Part shown: piece by piece, positions 33,781 to 45,129 of the stretch
How the letters are laid out: each line of letters begins with the position of its first letter
How positions within the stretch are numbered: position 1 is the stretch's first letter
Assembly: GCF_900497805.2 (NCBI RefSeq)
Contig: NW_020954556.1
Location: 28,787,671 to 28,851,670 of the forward strand
Length of the DNA: 64,000 bases
Direction: 5' to 3'
From: Vombatus ursinus
Taxonomy: Eukaryota > Chordata > Mammalia > Diprotodontia > Vombatidae
Position numbers and translations under genes: made by a program
The notes under the pieces: generated by a model
The model's input: only the letters and a program-made list of their open reading frames with translations
Told to the model about the DNA's origin: nothing
Database searches by the model: none

Positions 33781-34429
33781 TGCTTGTTAATTGATTGGTA
33801 TCAACTGCTACTTGTACAAGGTTTCCTGGCAAGATGCTTGAAGTATGCATAGGGCTCTCTCTAAGTCCTTGGCACGGGCCAATGTCTCTCTCTCTCTGTA
33901 TATGAGTGCTTTTCTGAGCCTCCTCTTAGATATGTGTTTATATCTGTCTCTCCTTTAAAAAGCCAAATGCAATGTCTACCTAAAATGAGTGAACTCTATT
34001 TTAACTGAGGCTGCCAAACAAATACTATCTTCAATGGGACAATAAAGACCCAGGACAAGAATTCACTCCTAGTTCAGGGAGTCCACATCTTATACAGGTA
34101 AATCCATATCTTATTCAGGACACAGCAAAGAAAAAGGGGACTCCTCTAGAGCCTGTTCATGGACATGGACATTCCTGTCCATGACGGCTGCACCTATAAC
34201 TAGATCAAAATATGGCAACAATCTCAGCTGACAGACTGTGGAAAGATGAGCTGAAGCTAAACACGACAAGAAAGAACCAGCTACCAGTAAACAAGTTCAA
34301 AAGTTATTAAACAGTCCTTCAACTGTTTTTTCTTTTAACGTCGATAAGTGTGAAAGGATACAGATGTTTTCTGTTTCTTTCTGTATGTGTACACACACAC
34401 ATAAATAACATGTAAAATGTAATCATAGA
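33781..34429. other. Unassigned interval
   Basis: No family recognised. Contains a short hairpin, 'catggacattcctgtccatg' at about 34163-34182, and a (AC)n stretch near 34393. Confidence 0.4.
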
Positions 34430-34760
34430 GAAAATGTGATCCAGTTCGAGTTGTCTGAAAAGGAGGTAAAAATGCAAGATTGAGAGTCAGCAGAGAGACT
34501 GGAGCAGAATAGGTAGATTTGAGAATCATCAGCATATAGATAGTAATTAAATCCATGGGAGCTGATGAGATCACCAAGTGAAATAGTACAGAGGAAGAAG
34601 AGAAGAGGATCCAGGACAAAACTCTGAGGGACATCCATGGTTAGAGAGTGTGATCTGGAAAAGGATCCAGCAAAGGAGACAGAGATTGAGCAGTGAGATA
34701 GATGGGAAGAGAGAATACAGTGGTGTCCCAAAAACCTACAGAGACAAGAGAATCAAGGAG
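34430..34760 (-). mobile_element. L2 reverse-transcriptase fragment with YADD box, antisense
   Basis: The minus-strand frame 34423-34731 encodes '[16 protein letters not shown]', '[20 protein letters not shown]' and '[15 protein letters not shown]'. The catalytic YADD box and the preceding PQG-like block are readable, with PQGSVLGPLLFSL degraded to [13 protein letters not shown]. It is an isolated internal piece and not functional. Confidence 0.85.
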
Positions 34761-35298
34761 GATATACTACTTAATGATTTTTTAATTGTTATACTGACCC
34801 AGAAAATGCAAGACAAAATGGTTATATGAATTTTATATTTAGTTGATTCATTTTCTTTTGAATAGTTGTTTATTATCTTCTTAGGCCTCCCTCACTTACT
34901 ATATACAAACTCTGACCAAAGAGGCTTATTCAGAACCTTATTAAGTAAATAATTGCAGCCTCAAAACCTGTTTTGGAAGTACATACTTCCAAAAGGAAGT
35001 GTAAATACCAAAGAAACAACAATAATAAAGTAACCAATACTGCCCCCCCTACAAATACATAGGAGTTAAATGTGAGTCAAACTTAAAAACTGAGTAGCAT
35101 GGAGCACTGGGAAAAAAATGTAAAAAGGAGGTAATTGATAGGATGAAATATACTTACAGCAAAGTTTAAGTATAACATTTAATGATAATTCCTATATTAT
35201 TCTACTGTATACTATATTGTATACTATACTAGCATCTTTATTTTCTCATTCTGTCCAAGGAAATTCTACATAGCAACAAGTAGTTACAATAACCGCTA
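34761..35298. other. Unassigned interval
   Basis: No family or gene recognised. Confidence 0.35.
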
Positions 35299-35822
35299 TG
35301 CATTGGTTCTCAAAATGTGATTCATGGACTCCTAAAGGTCCCTGAGACCTTTTCAAGGGGGCCACAAGATCAAAACTATATTCATAATAATACTAAGAAA
35401 TTATTTGCATATTTAAATACTCTCCCTTTTCCAAGTATTTATCTATCCACATAAGATCAGCTTTTTCTTCATATACTTCAACCAAATCAATATAACACAA
35501 CTAATTGAATTCAAGAGCAGATAAAAGAATCTAAACTATCTTCTATTAAGCCAGACATTACAGAAATTTGCAAAAATGGTAAAACAGTGCTACTGTCCTC
35601 ACTAATTTTTTTTTGTTTTGGAAAAATAATCTTTTTTTTTTCATAAAAAAATTAACATAATAGGTTTATTTTTTAAAGTGAATTCATTTTTAAACTTTTA
35701 TAAATTTTCATTTCTAAAGTGATAAATACAGACATAAACCATATAAATAAAAGCTCTTTGGGGCCCTTAATAATTTTTAAGGTCTACAAGGGTTCGGAGA
35801 CCAAAAATTTTGAAAACCATTG
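35299..35822. mobile_element. hAT transposon, non-autonomous, about 520 bp
   Basis: The left end 'cattggttctcaaaatgtg' and complement of the right end 'caatggttttcaaaattttt' form an inverted repeat. The inner sequence 'ctcctaaaggtccctgagaccttttcaaggggg' and 'aaagctctttggggcccttaataatttttaag' is characteristic of an old mammalian hAT family. Interior is AT-rich without a frame. Flanking 8-mers no longer match convincingly. Confidence 0.75.
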
Positions 35823-35949
35823 CTTTACAGAATCTGAATAATGGAAACATCCAAGGAAATTTTATATGTACTTCTATTTTAGGCAGAACATGCTCTGGCT
35901 CCTATATGACTCCTGATCTCCCTGAGCACTAATTTGTGGATGTTCTTTT

Positions 35950-36440
35950 TTTTTTTTAATTATTTATTTTACTACTAGGTCTGTATCCCAAAGAGATCAT
36001 AAAAAGGGAAAAGGATCTACTTTTGCAAAAATATTTATAGCAGCTCTTTCTGTAGTGGCAAAGAATTAGAAATTGAAGGGATGCCCATCAATTGGAGAAC
36101 GGCTGAACAAGTTGTGGTATATGAATGTAATGGGATACTACTGTTCCATAAGAAAAAATGAGCAGGTGGACTTCAGAAAAACCTGAAAGACTTGCATGAA
36201 CTGCTGCTGAGTAAAATGAGCAGAACCAGGTGAACACTGTACACAGTAAAAGCAACATTGTGCAATGACGGACTTTGATAAACTTAGCTCTTCAAAGCAA
36301 TGCAAGATCTAAGACAACTCCAAAAGACTCATGATGCAAAATGCTTTTCACATCCAGAGAAAGAACTATGGAGTCTGAATGTAGATCAACATTCACTTCC
36401 ATAACTAAAAATAAATTAATTAATTATAAAAAAAAAAGGA
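35950..36440 (+). mobile_element. L1 3' end, 5'-truncated
   Basis: 'ctactaggtctgtatcccaaagagatcataaaaagggaaaagg' through 'gatgcccatcaattggagaacggctgaacaag', 'gagcagaaccaggtgaacactgtacacagtaa', 'ccagagaaagaactatggagtctgaatg' to 'aactaaaaataaatt' and an A-run. An internal stretch of the 3'UTR is missing near 36390. The 104-codon frame here is not a gene. Confidence 0.85.
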
Positions 36441-36464
36441 AGAAGTCTTCATGGAAAGAAGAGT

Positions 36465-36600
36465 CAAATCAACAGGCATTTATTAAGTACCTACTTACTA
36501 TGTGTATTGGCATTGTAGTGGGGGGAGGTATGTGCAAAGAGCAGTCTCTGCTGTTAGGGAACTCACAGTCTAACAGGAGAGAACAAAACCTACTCTGCAT
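36465..36600 (-). repeat. L2 3' terminus, antisense
   Basis: 'caacaggcatttattaagtacctacttactatg', 'agcagtctctgctgttagggaactcacagtctaac'. Confidence 0.7.
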
Positions 36601-37163
36601 GGTATCTCAGTCTTTTTTGAGAGGACTTAAGAGGAACATGCAACAAGAGTTATAGTAGCCAATGAGGCTAAAAAGCACTGGGCTTTCATTTGGTGCATTT
36701 TTACTTCACATGGGGAAAATCTTGAGATTTAAGGGGTGACCGTGTGTGAGAATATAGAAGGCAAGGGCAGTGAAGAAAAGCCAGGCTCCCGTGGGAGTGG
36801 TCACCAGAATTTTTTATGCCATGTCAGGAAGAGGACAGGGTTCAATGATGATCCTTTGGAGAGGCTTCTTTGGGTCTCTGTACTCCCAGATTCAGCTCCG
36901 GTTACTACTTCTGATTGGCATGGGAGACACTTAGACACAATCTTTTCCACCAGGACATTGACTCCTGATTTAGGGTGGGAACCAATTGCTCTAAAACTGG
37001 GACTAGGGGCCTACACTGCACTCACATTAAAAAAATATATTTTTTTAATTTATGGAATAAAACAACATTTCCCTAGCATATAATAAAAAAGACAATTGCA
37101 CATGAAACTACAAATGTACAACTTGCTATTCTTTTTAAAATATATAATAAAATTGTCATATAC

Positions 37164-37196
<33 letters not shown>

Positions 37197-37344
37197 TATA
37201 TAAAAGAGAATGTCTGCCTCCCACCACTTACAGCCCACCTCCTCTCTGCTAAGAGAACTGCCTTCCCTCTTAAGTCACAACTGGCAGTCGTGGGCATTCC
37301 CAAAACACATGATTCAAGGACCTAAATTGTTGAAGAGTTCTTCT
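36601..37344. other. Unassigned interval with TA/CA repeat
   Basis: 36620-37040 is relatively GC-richer and carries a 115-codon frame (36736-37083) without a recognised domain. It could be an unclassified old repeat or single-copy DNA. A (TATACA)-type run lies at about 37158-37200. Confidence 0.4.
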
Positions 37345-37930
37345 AATCATGATTTCAACTAACACATTCAGAATCTATATCTCTAGTACTGATCTTCTAC
37401 CTTCTTTTCATTTCCATATGAAATTATTAGCAAAATGTTCCTGTGTCCTACATGAATACCTGAAACTTAATTTGACAAAAACTAAGCTCATCATACATCT
37501 TTCTTATTTCCCAAGCTTAAAATCCTGGATCCATTCTTATTTTTTCACCTCTCTTTAGTTCCCCAAATTCCAGTCCTTCATAAAAATCCTTCTACTCTTT
37601 CCACAATCTCTGCTGAGCACAATTACCACAGTCAATGTTCTTGTTCAATCTTTCATTTCAACAGTCTCCAAACCAATTTTGTGCCTCCAGTCTCTCTTCT
37701 CCTCCCCAGAGGAATAAAGTCTATACAATTTTAACCATGTCATTTGTACTTCTTTATCTACCAGTTATTCTTCTCCTTACCTGTCCCAGATTCTCCTGCC
37801 TGGTCAAACAAATATGTATGCTGTCTACTCTTTTAACTTACACGCTCCTACCTTTTCCTTTACACATTTTCACCTACATCTGGAACCTTCGCCATTCTTT
37901 TACATTTACCAGAATACATTAAATATTTTG
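37345..37930 (+). mobile_element. L2 LINE fragment
   Basis: 'atgatttcaactaacacattcagaatctatatctctag..ctgatcttc' then 'ctgaaacttaatttgacaaaaactaagctcatcat' (L2 'LKLNLTKTKLII') and 'ggaataaagtctatac..ttaaccatgtca' in L2 order. Confidence 0.7.
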
Positions 37931-39124
37931 ATTATTCTCAACAAATGTTGACTTACAAAACTTCAAAAACAATACTAGGTCCCTCAAGAAGCATATAATT
38001 TAGGTACTTAGGAAAAGACTAATTGTATGAAACAATAATCACCAAAACAAAGCTATATCGTACTGCACTTTTTGGAGTGCCCCCAAAGGGTTAGAGCTAG
38101 AGCAGCTGCTATCAGCAGAGGAAAGTCTCCTTAGCATTCACTATGCTTGAGGGGGATTTCATAGTTGGCCACAGGCCAGAATACCAAGCCAGCCACTGAC
38201 CTTGACTTGGGTTAAGGGAACTTTTGGGCAGGAGACACTGAAACCAAGTAAGTAAACAGGAGGGAGGAGAAAGCAGTAGCCCTGGCCAGCAAGAGACACA
38301 AGAGCAGGGGGTGCATCAGAAGCAGATGGTAAAGGTCCTGAATGACTAGGCTTGGGGTCACGCACTGAGTGTTGAGTATACTTCAAATATAAATTACGTT
38401 CTCAGTGAACCTTGTACTACCAGTCCATCTTGGGTTCAGTATAGAGACTGGCAACCTTCCTTTCCCTCTTCCAAAGAGGGTCAAACATGTTGTGAGTCAT
38501 TTGATCACATTAAACCTCACGGCTTCCCCCTGGCCTTCCCACTAGCTTTGTTCCATAGGTTAATTTTGTTTTTTAAACCAGCAAATGTGATAAAACGGTG
38601 ATCAAAATAAAGTCAAAGTTACGTGTTGTGTCACAGCTAATGTTTACAAACACAGAGTGGAAAGAGAGAATTCCTTTTTCTAGAAATGATATGTTTGGTT
38701 TCGGAACAAACCTAAAGGCTTGAAACTAATTTAAAACAGTTGGAATAAAGTGGAAAATCATTATGGAGCTGACACAAACCTGGCAATGAATGTAGAACTC
38801 AGATAACCTTAGATTTAAATTTGATCTGCTAAATGAGAACCACAGACAGGGAAGGTAGGAAACCCTGGGCAATTCTACTTTCCCTTTTGACTGACTCAAC
38901 AACAGGCCACACAGCTTTGAAAAGCAAGCAAGTCATGGCCCTAAAAAGAAAAATGATGAAAAAATAAAAATTAAAAAGCAAGCCATGCCTTCATGAAAGT
39001 AAAGGAAGTGAGTTGCTTGGCAAGGGAAAAGCACAACCTGAAAGGAAGATGATGGACAGCTCAGTCTTCCTACTTCCCAAGCATCACCTACTAAATTATG
39101 ATCAATGACAAGCAAGGCTCAGCC
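37931..39124. other. Unassigned interval
   Basis: About 1.2 kb, moderate GC at 38050-38550, with no recognised repeat and only short frames (75 codons antisense at 38159). Candidate single-copy DNA. Confidence 0.4.
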
Positions 39125-39367
39125 CAGGTGTAACCTTCAAGTGACAGGTAAAAAAGGCCTTTCCTGAACCTCCAAGTCATCAATGTATATTTCTCTCTCT
39201 CTCTCGCCTTATTTTTACCCCCACCCCAAATCCTCGCATCCTCAGTAAACATACCCTCTCATCAGAATGTAGCTCCTTGAGGGCAGTGACTTTCATTTTT
39301 ATTTTTACATCTTCAGAATTTAGCACAGTACTTTGCACAAAGAAGGCAATTAATAAGTGTTTGATTA
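39125..39367 (+). repeat. L2 3' end
   Basis: 'aggcctttcctgaacctccaagtcatc', 'gaatgtagctccttgagggcagtgac', 'acttcgcacaaagaaggcaattaataagtgtttgatt'-like tail, interrupted by the L1 that follows. Confidence 0.75.
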
Positions 39368-39427
39368 ATTTAACTGATTTTTAATTGGGAAAAGAAATAA
39401 GAGTAATGCAAGAAAAGCAAGAAAATT

Positions 39428-40039
39428 ATGAAAATAAAGTCAACCAACTGGAAAAAGAGATCCAAAAACTTACTGAATAACTCCTTAAAAATTAAAATTG
39501 GGCAAGGAGAAACTAATGACTTCATAAGACATCAAGAAATAATAAAACAAAATCAAAAGAATGAAAAAATAGAAGAGAATGTAAAACATCTCATTAGAAA
39601 AACAACTAACCTGGAAAACATTTTGAGGAGAGATAAAATAAGAATTGTCAGACAACCTGAAAGTTATGATAAGAAAACAAAAAGTCTAGACACTATACTT
39701 CAAGAAATTATTAAGGAAAATTGCCTTGAAGTTCTACAACTAGAGGGTAAAATAGAAATTGAAAAAATCCACCACTCACTGCCTGAAAGAGATCCCAAAA
39801 TGAAAACTCACAGGAACATGATAGCTAAGTTGTCCCAAGTCAAGGAGAAAATATTACAAGAAACTAGAAAGAAACTTAAATATTATGGAGCTACAGGCAG
39901 GATAACACAAGATTTAGCAGCTTCTACACCAAAAGACCAGAGGGCACGGAATACAATATTCCAAAGAGAAGGAGCTGGGTTTGCAACCAAGAATAACCTA
40001 TCCAGCAAAGCTGATGGTAATTCTGCAAGAAAAAGATGA
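39428..40039 (+). pseudogene. L1 ORF1 remnant (203-codon open stretch)
   Basis: Encodes the end of the coiled coil (KNEKIEENVKHLIRK), the RRM start (LENILRRDKIRIVRQPESYD, where RRENLRIIGLPES would be usual), IEKIHHSLPERDP, and the C-terminal domain (RNMIAKLSQVKEKILQETR, YYGATGRITQDLAASTPKDQR). The N-terminus is missing because the element is 5'-truncated, an in-frame stop lies just after the LTE near 39477, and the C-terminus leaves frame near 40010. It is thus a dead copy of the RNA-binding chaperone. It diverges clearly from the ORF1 at 19314. Confidence 0.8.
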
Positions 40040-40163
40040 TATTTCATGAACTAAAGGACTTTCCAGTATTCTTAAGGAAAAGACCATCAATTGGGAAATA
40101 ATTGAATAAGTTGTGGCATATGATTGTGATGGAATACTACTGTGCTGTAAGAAATTATGAGCA

Positions 40164-40335
40164 ATAGGGTAGCTAGGTAGGGCAGCTAGGTGGCTCAGTG
40201 GATAGAGCACCAGCCCTGGAGTCAGGAGGACCTGAGTTCAAATCCAGCCTCAGACACATAACACTTACTGTGTGACCATGGGCAAGTCACTTAAACCCAT
40301 TGCCTAACGACAAAAACAAAAACAAAAACAAAAAA
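40164..40335 (+). mobile_element. tRNA-derived SINE (first of two at one site)
   Basis: Head slightly extended ('tagggtagctaggtagggcagctaggtggctcagtgg'), body 'ggagtcaggaggacctgagttcaaatccagcctc', tail (CAAAAA)n. Flanked by the 15-mer 'aagaaattatgagca' at 40149-40163 and 40336-40350. Confidence 0.93.
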
Positions 40336-40350
40336 AAGAAATTATGAGCA

Positions 40351-40512
40351 GGGGGGCAACTAGATGGCACAGTGGATAGAGCACCAGCCCTGGAGTCAAG
40401 AGGACCTGAGTTCAAATCCAGCCTCAGACACTTGACACTTACTAGCTGTGTGACCCTGGGAAAGTCACTTAACCCTACTGCCTAGCAAAAAACAATCAAA
40501 CAAACAAACAAA
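40351..40512 (+). mobile_element. tRNA-derived SINE (second of two at one site)
   Basis: Starts 'ggggggcaactagatggcacagtgg', ends in a (CAAA)n tail. Flanked by 'aagaaattatgagca' at 40336-40350 and 40513-40527, so the same target 15-mer is present three times. Confidence 0.93.
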
Positions 40513-40964
40513 AAGAAATTATGAGCAGGTTGATTTTAGGAAAACATGGAAAGACTTCCATGAAATAATGAAAAATAAAACCAGCAGAACAAAGAGGACA
40601 TTGTATACTCTAACAGCAATACTGTTTGAAGAGTAAATGTGAATGACTGAGCTATTCTGAGTTATATAAATATTCAAATAAACTACAAAGGACCTGTGAA
40701 GGAAGATGCTAGCCACTTTCAGAGAAAGAACTAATATATGGAACTATGTATTGTATAGTTTCACATATATATCCGTAGTCAAATGTTGGCCTTCTCTAGT
40801 GCAGAGTGGGGAAGGAGGAAGGGAAACAGCTTGGAACTCAAATGTAACCAAAAAATAAAAGAAATATTAAAAAAAAAGAAAAAAAATTTAACTGATTTTT
40901 TGCAGTCCATGAAATCCCATCTTACAAATGAATAGCATATACCACCAACACCTTTCCAGTTTTA

Positions 40965-42190
40965 CAATGCAAATTCAATTCAACAAACATACACTAGGGA
41001 TTTTTAAAAAGATAAACAAACAATAAAAAACAATCCACCTCCAGGAACTTATATTTAGGGTTGGGGAAGGGGCACAAGGACATAGCAAATAAGCAAAGTC
41101 AAGATAATTTGAGGATAATAACAGGGGAGGTTAGAAAATGCTTTATTGAGGAGACAGCACATGAACTGAGTAGTTTAGGAAGATAAGAATTCCAAGAGGT
41201 ATACTTAAACAAGTACATTCTAAGCATGATGAACTAAATGAATGACTCCACAAAGGAAGGAGATAGGATGCTGGGTTTATGGTACAGTAAGTAGGCCAGT
41301 TTAACTAGAAAGTAGAATATATGATGGAAAGGTAGGTTGGAGCCAGATTACAGAAGCCTGAAGAGTTTGGTTTCACCCTAGAGATCCTGGGAGCCACTGC
41401 AGGTTTGGCAGCAAGGAGCAACGTGATCAGACCTGCTTGTCAGGGAGATTATTTTGGCACTTGTGTGAAGGACAGATTCGAGAGAAGAGACACTAAAAGC
41501 AGGGAGACCAATTAAGCAATTATTACAATAGTCCAGGCAAGAGGTAAAACCTTAAATAGAGCAGTAGCCCTGTAAGTAGGGAGAAAGGAGGCAAATGGGA
41601 GAGACAGCGGTAAATCAACAGGACTTTGCAACTAATAAAATTTGCAAGGTAAAGGGGTATAAAAGTTGTGATCTTTGGTTACTAGGGATGACAATTATGC
41701 CTTTCCAAAGAAGTATGAGAAGTTTAAAGAAAAAGCAGGTTTAGAGAAGATGATAAGTTCCATTTTGGACAACTTGAGTTTAAGATGTTAATGGAACTTC
41801 CAAGTGGGAATGCCTAGCAGGCAGTTGGCAATGAGATAATGGGACTGCATATATAGATTTAGGAATCATTCAATTTCATGAAATAATTTAGCAAACATTT
41901 ATTATGTACCTACAATGTGCAAATTGTGCTCAGTACTAACAATGAAATGACAAAAATAAAACAGTCCCGTCAAGAAACTTAAATTTTACTTCAGGGAGTC
42001 ATCTGTATGGAGATGATAAATGAACCCATGGGAAGAAATGAGATCACTAAGAATTAGAGGGGAAAAAAGAGGGTCCACTACACAGCCAAAGAAGAAACCC
42101 ATATTACAGGTCAAGAGATGGATGAGGACTCAGTAAAGAAAACTGAAAAGAAGCAGTCTCACAGGTAGGAGATGAATAAGAGGGAACAGT
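40965..42190 (-). mobile_element. L2 LINE copy, antisense
   Basis: Antisense 3' tail ('caattcaacaaacatacactagg'), coding-end complement ('agaagcctgaagagtttggtttcacc', 'agtccaggcaagagg', 'ttttggacaacttgagtttaagatg'), and the RT region ('gaacccatgggaagaaatgagatcac'). At about 41872-41995 a second antisense L2 tail is inserted ('agcaaacatttattatgtacctac'), with 'ggaatcatt' and 'ggagtcatc' on either side as a likely worn target duplication. Confidence 0.8.
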
Positions 42191-42194
42191 GCCA

Positions 42195-42810
42195 AGTAAT
42201 TGTTGACTTTCAGAGCTGAAGGGACCATAGAGGACGTTTTGTCCAACCTTTACATGAAAAAAGATAGCCCCTTGGGGGCAGCTAGGTGGCACAGTGGATA
42301 GAGCACCCGCCCTGGAGTCTGGAGGACCTGAGTTCAAATCCAGCCTCAGACACATAACACTTACTAGCTGTGTGACCCTGGGCAAGTCACTTAACCCCAT
42401 TGCCTAACCAAAAGAAAAAAAAAAGAGTAAAAAAAAAGAGAAGAAGAAGAAGAAGGAAAAAAGACAGCCCCTACAACATAGCTTACAGTCATCCAGACTG
42501 TCAGGGAACATCCAGGGAACCCTGTCCCTCCTGCGCCAGAACAGAAGTCTAAAGTTTTAGAAAGTTTTTCCTTACATCCACCCTAAACTGACTTCTTTGC
42601 AACATCCACCTATTATTTCTGGTTTAGCTCTCTAAGTCAAGCAGAATGAGTTTAATCACTCTTCTAACTCATAGCTCTTCTAATATTTGAAGGCAACATC
42701 TCCCCCAAGCTTCCTCTTCTCCATGTTAAACAACCCTACCATGAATCCAAAGCCCTTTGCCTTCTTGGCTGCCCTCATCTAGGCACCCTCCAGCTTTGTC
42801 AGTATCATCT
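42195..42810 (-). mobile_element. CR1/L3-type LINE 3' end, antisense, split by a SINE
   Basis: Complement of a CR1-like 3' region: 'agagctgaagggaccatagaggacgttttgtccaacc' then, after the SINE, 'tttccttacatccaccctaaactgac', 'atatttgaaggcaacatctcccc', 'cttcctcttctccatgttaaacaaccc'. Confidence 0.65.
42273..42455 (+). mobile_element. tRNA-derived SINE with target duplication
   Basis: Near-consensus copy ('gggggcagctaggtggcacagtgg' to 'cattgcctaacc') with an A/GAA-rich tail (42406-42455). Flanks 'gaaaaaagatagcccct' (42256-42272) and 'gaaaaaagacagcccct' (42456-42472) differ at one base. Confidence 0.93.
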
Positions 42811-42889
42811 CTGCTTGACCTCTCCCATGTGCTTGTCGCATTCTAACTTTCATTACAGTTATTTCTATGTCTTATCCCTATATTCAAGT

Positions 42890-44640
42890 CAATAATATGT
42901 TGCTGAGCATTTAGTAAGTGCCCACTATTGACCAAGCACTGTGCTCGTACTAGGTCTACAAATAGAAAAATAAAAGTCCCTGCCCTCAAGAAGCTTAAGA
43001 TCTAGCTGAGAGGTATGCATATGTAAGCATATTCAAAATAGATAAAAAAGAAATTAGGGGGAAAAATACTAGTAGTGAGGGAGAATCAGGAAAGGCTTCA
43101 TGAATTTTGTGGCTCTTAAGGTAAGTCCTGAAGGAAATCGGGCATTTAAGAGGTGGATATGTAGAGGCATGAGATATAGCTAATACGAAGGCACGGAGAG
43201 AGAGAGGAGATGGAGTGTCATCAATAATGATAATTAAGAAGATCAGCTTGACTGGACTGTGCGCCATGTGTGAAGGGGAGTTATATTTAATAAAGCTGGT
43301 TGAGATCAGCCTGTGAAGTGTTTTAACTGCTAAAGAGAGGAGTTTATATTTTATCCTAGAGGTAATAAGGAGCCACTGGTGATTAGAGAGAAGGGGAGCG
43401 ATATGGTCAGCTAAAACATTTTGGTGGTTACACGGAGGAATGATCAGAAAGAAGAGACACTTGAGACATGGAGACTGATGCAAGAACGTGGTCATTTTTT
43501 CTTTTTTTTATTTCTAGCACCTGACACAGTGAAATGCAGACTAAGTAGGTAATTAGCAACTGTTCATTGAATTGAATTAGCAATCAAATAGACAAGAAAG
43601 GCAGCAGAAATGAAAGAAAGAGTTAGTGGAAGTTAAAAACAAAATTCAGAACCTAAGTGACAGGCAGAATAGCAGCGCCACTAAATAAATAGGGAAGTCA
43701 ATATGAAAAACATGAAGAGATCCTAAGTTGAGTTTGGAATGTTGAATTGAAGACGGGCCATCTAGAGATTTCCAGGAGGCAATTAGATTTACAGATCTGA
43801 AACTCTGGAGTAAAGCCAGAATTAGAAATACAGATTAGTTGACAGTTGAAGTTGTAGTATTAAACAAGATGGCAAAGAGAAAGTTTGAACAGGGAAAAAA
43901 AGAGGACAAAGAAAAAAGCCAATATTTAAGAGGAAGAAGAAAGTCTAAGGACCAGCAAAAAAAAAAAAAAAGATGAAAAAGAAAGAGATAATATAGGAGA
44001 ATATAGTATCCCTGAAGTCAAGAGTGAGGTTTCAAAAAGATGAATGTGATCAACTCCGTCAAACGCTTCAAAAAGTTCTAGGAGAATAAGAACTGAGAAC
44101 AGGTCAGTAAATTTGGCAATTAAGAAAGAGGTCATTGCCTAAAGAAAACAGTTTCAGTAGAGCAGTAGGAAAAAAAAAACTAGATTGCAAGGTTGAGGAG
44201 TGAATGTTGAGGACAGCAATGGTAAGGCTAAACTTTTCAAAAGTTTGCTGAAGGGAAAAAAGGTAGAGGGAGAAACATGAAAGGCAGAGGAAGAGAATGA
44301 TGAGACAGAAGTACTTAGGGGCTAACAGGGTCTACAAAAGGCATTTTGTTTATTTGTTTTTTTCGGGATAAGGGAAACCAGAGCCTATTTGTAATTAAGG
44401 AACAAACAGAGAGGGAGTGATTAAAGATGCAAGAATTGGGAGAATTGTATGGAACAAGTTCTCTGAATAGGCAGAAGCCAGAGATACAAATGAACAGGTT
44501 GTTTTCAGAAAGGAGGAAGAAGGGGAGAAAGAATTTTTTCCAATAAAATAAGTGAAGATAGAAGGAAATTTTGAGGCATGGGGGAATGGGGAGATTCAAG
44601 GAGCTCCTATCTGATGGCTTTCATCTTTTTAGTAAGAGAA
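42890..44640 (-). mobile_element. Long L2 LINE copy, antisense
   Basis: About 1.7 kb. It starts with the antisense 3' tail ('gctgagcatttagtaagtgcccac') and 3'UTR, then coding-end complement ('ggaaaggcttcatgaattttgtgg', 'taataaggagccactgg', 'attttggtggttacacgg'), and the RT and palm region to 'gatcaactccgtcaaacgcttc' (antisense of AFDGVDH, frame 43926-44135). A short sense L2 tail lies inside at about 43505-43585. Many frameshifts. The 166-codon antisense frame (42995-43495) is a residue of the original coding frame: it reads LKSLAVKTLHRLIS-like sequence. Confidence 0.8.
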
Positions 44641-44984
44641 ATCAACTGTAGCAAATGTGAAGGTGCAAAGATTGAACTAAGAGTCTTGAAGAAAGTGGAA
44701 AAAGTTTGGAACATCCCTTGTGAGGGAAACCACAGGAAATCCACTAGGGGTAAATAAAAGGACTACTGTTTAACATTAAAAGGGCTGTCTGAGGTTAGAT
44801 AACATGAAATTATAGTCAAGACAACTGTCTATTATCATGACTCTAGTAAAAATGGTAGAGAAGAGAAAGCAGATAATTGAGTTTATTCAGAATAGGTGTA
44901 TTGGAAGAACAATGGAACAAGGGAATCTAGGTTATCCAATGAATCACTGAAATGGCTGGCCTTGGTACAGGCTAATTATGGTTA

Positions 44985-45125
44985 TTGGCACATTTGCCTA
45001 ATGTCCCCTACTAGATTCTAAATTCACTAAGTGCAGAGACTTCATCTTTATATCCCTTCTTCCCCTAGCCCACAGCACAGTGTCTTGCATATGGCATGTA
45101 TTCAATAAATACTTGTTAATGAAAT
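44985..45125 (+). repeat. L2 3' terminus
   Basis: 'cctactagattctaaattcactaagtgcagag', 'cccacagcacagtgtcttgcatatggcatgtattcaataaatac'. Confidence 0.75.
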
Positions 45126-45129
45126 AAAG

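Larger units (their letters stand above)
39383..40885 (+). mobile_element. L1 with ORF1 joined to 3'UTR, ORF2 absent (HAL1-like)
   Basis: The element is bounded by the identical 15-mer 'atttaactgattttt' at 39368-39382 and 40886-40900. It begins inside the ORF1 coiled coil (5'-truncated), runs through the RRM and C-terminal domain of ORF1 to about 40066 ('gactttccagtattcttaaggaaaag'), and then passes directly into L1 3'UTR ('accatcaattgggaaataattg'). Two SINEs are inserted in the 3'UTR at one site, after which it ends 'aaccaaaaaataaaagaaatattaaaaaa'. No ORF2 sequence lies between the target duplications. Confidence 0.88.

Noticed and set aside
34163-34182. Hairpin with arms 'catggaca' and 'tgtccatg'
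   Set aside because: Short arms in unassigned DNA; one such hairpin is expected by chance in a window of this size.
36736-37083. 115-codon frame in a GC-richer stretch
   Set aside because: No recognised domain, and the end runs into A/T-rich simple sequence; kept only as unassigned DNA.
42995-43495. 166-codon antisense frame as a host gene
   Set aside because: It is the residue of an L2 coding frame within an antisense L2 copy.
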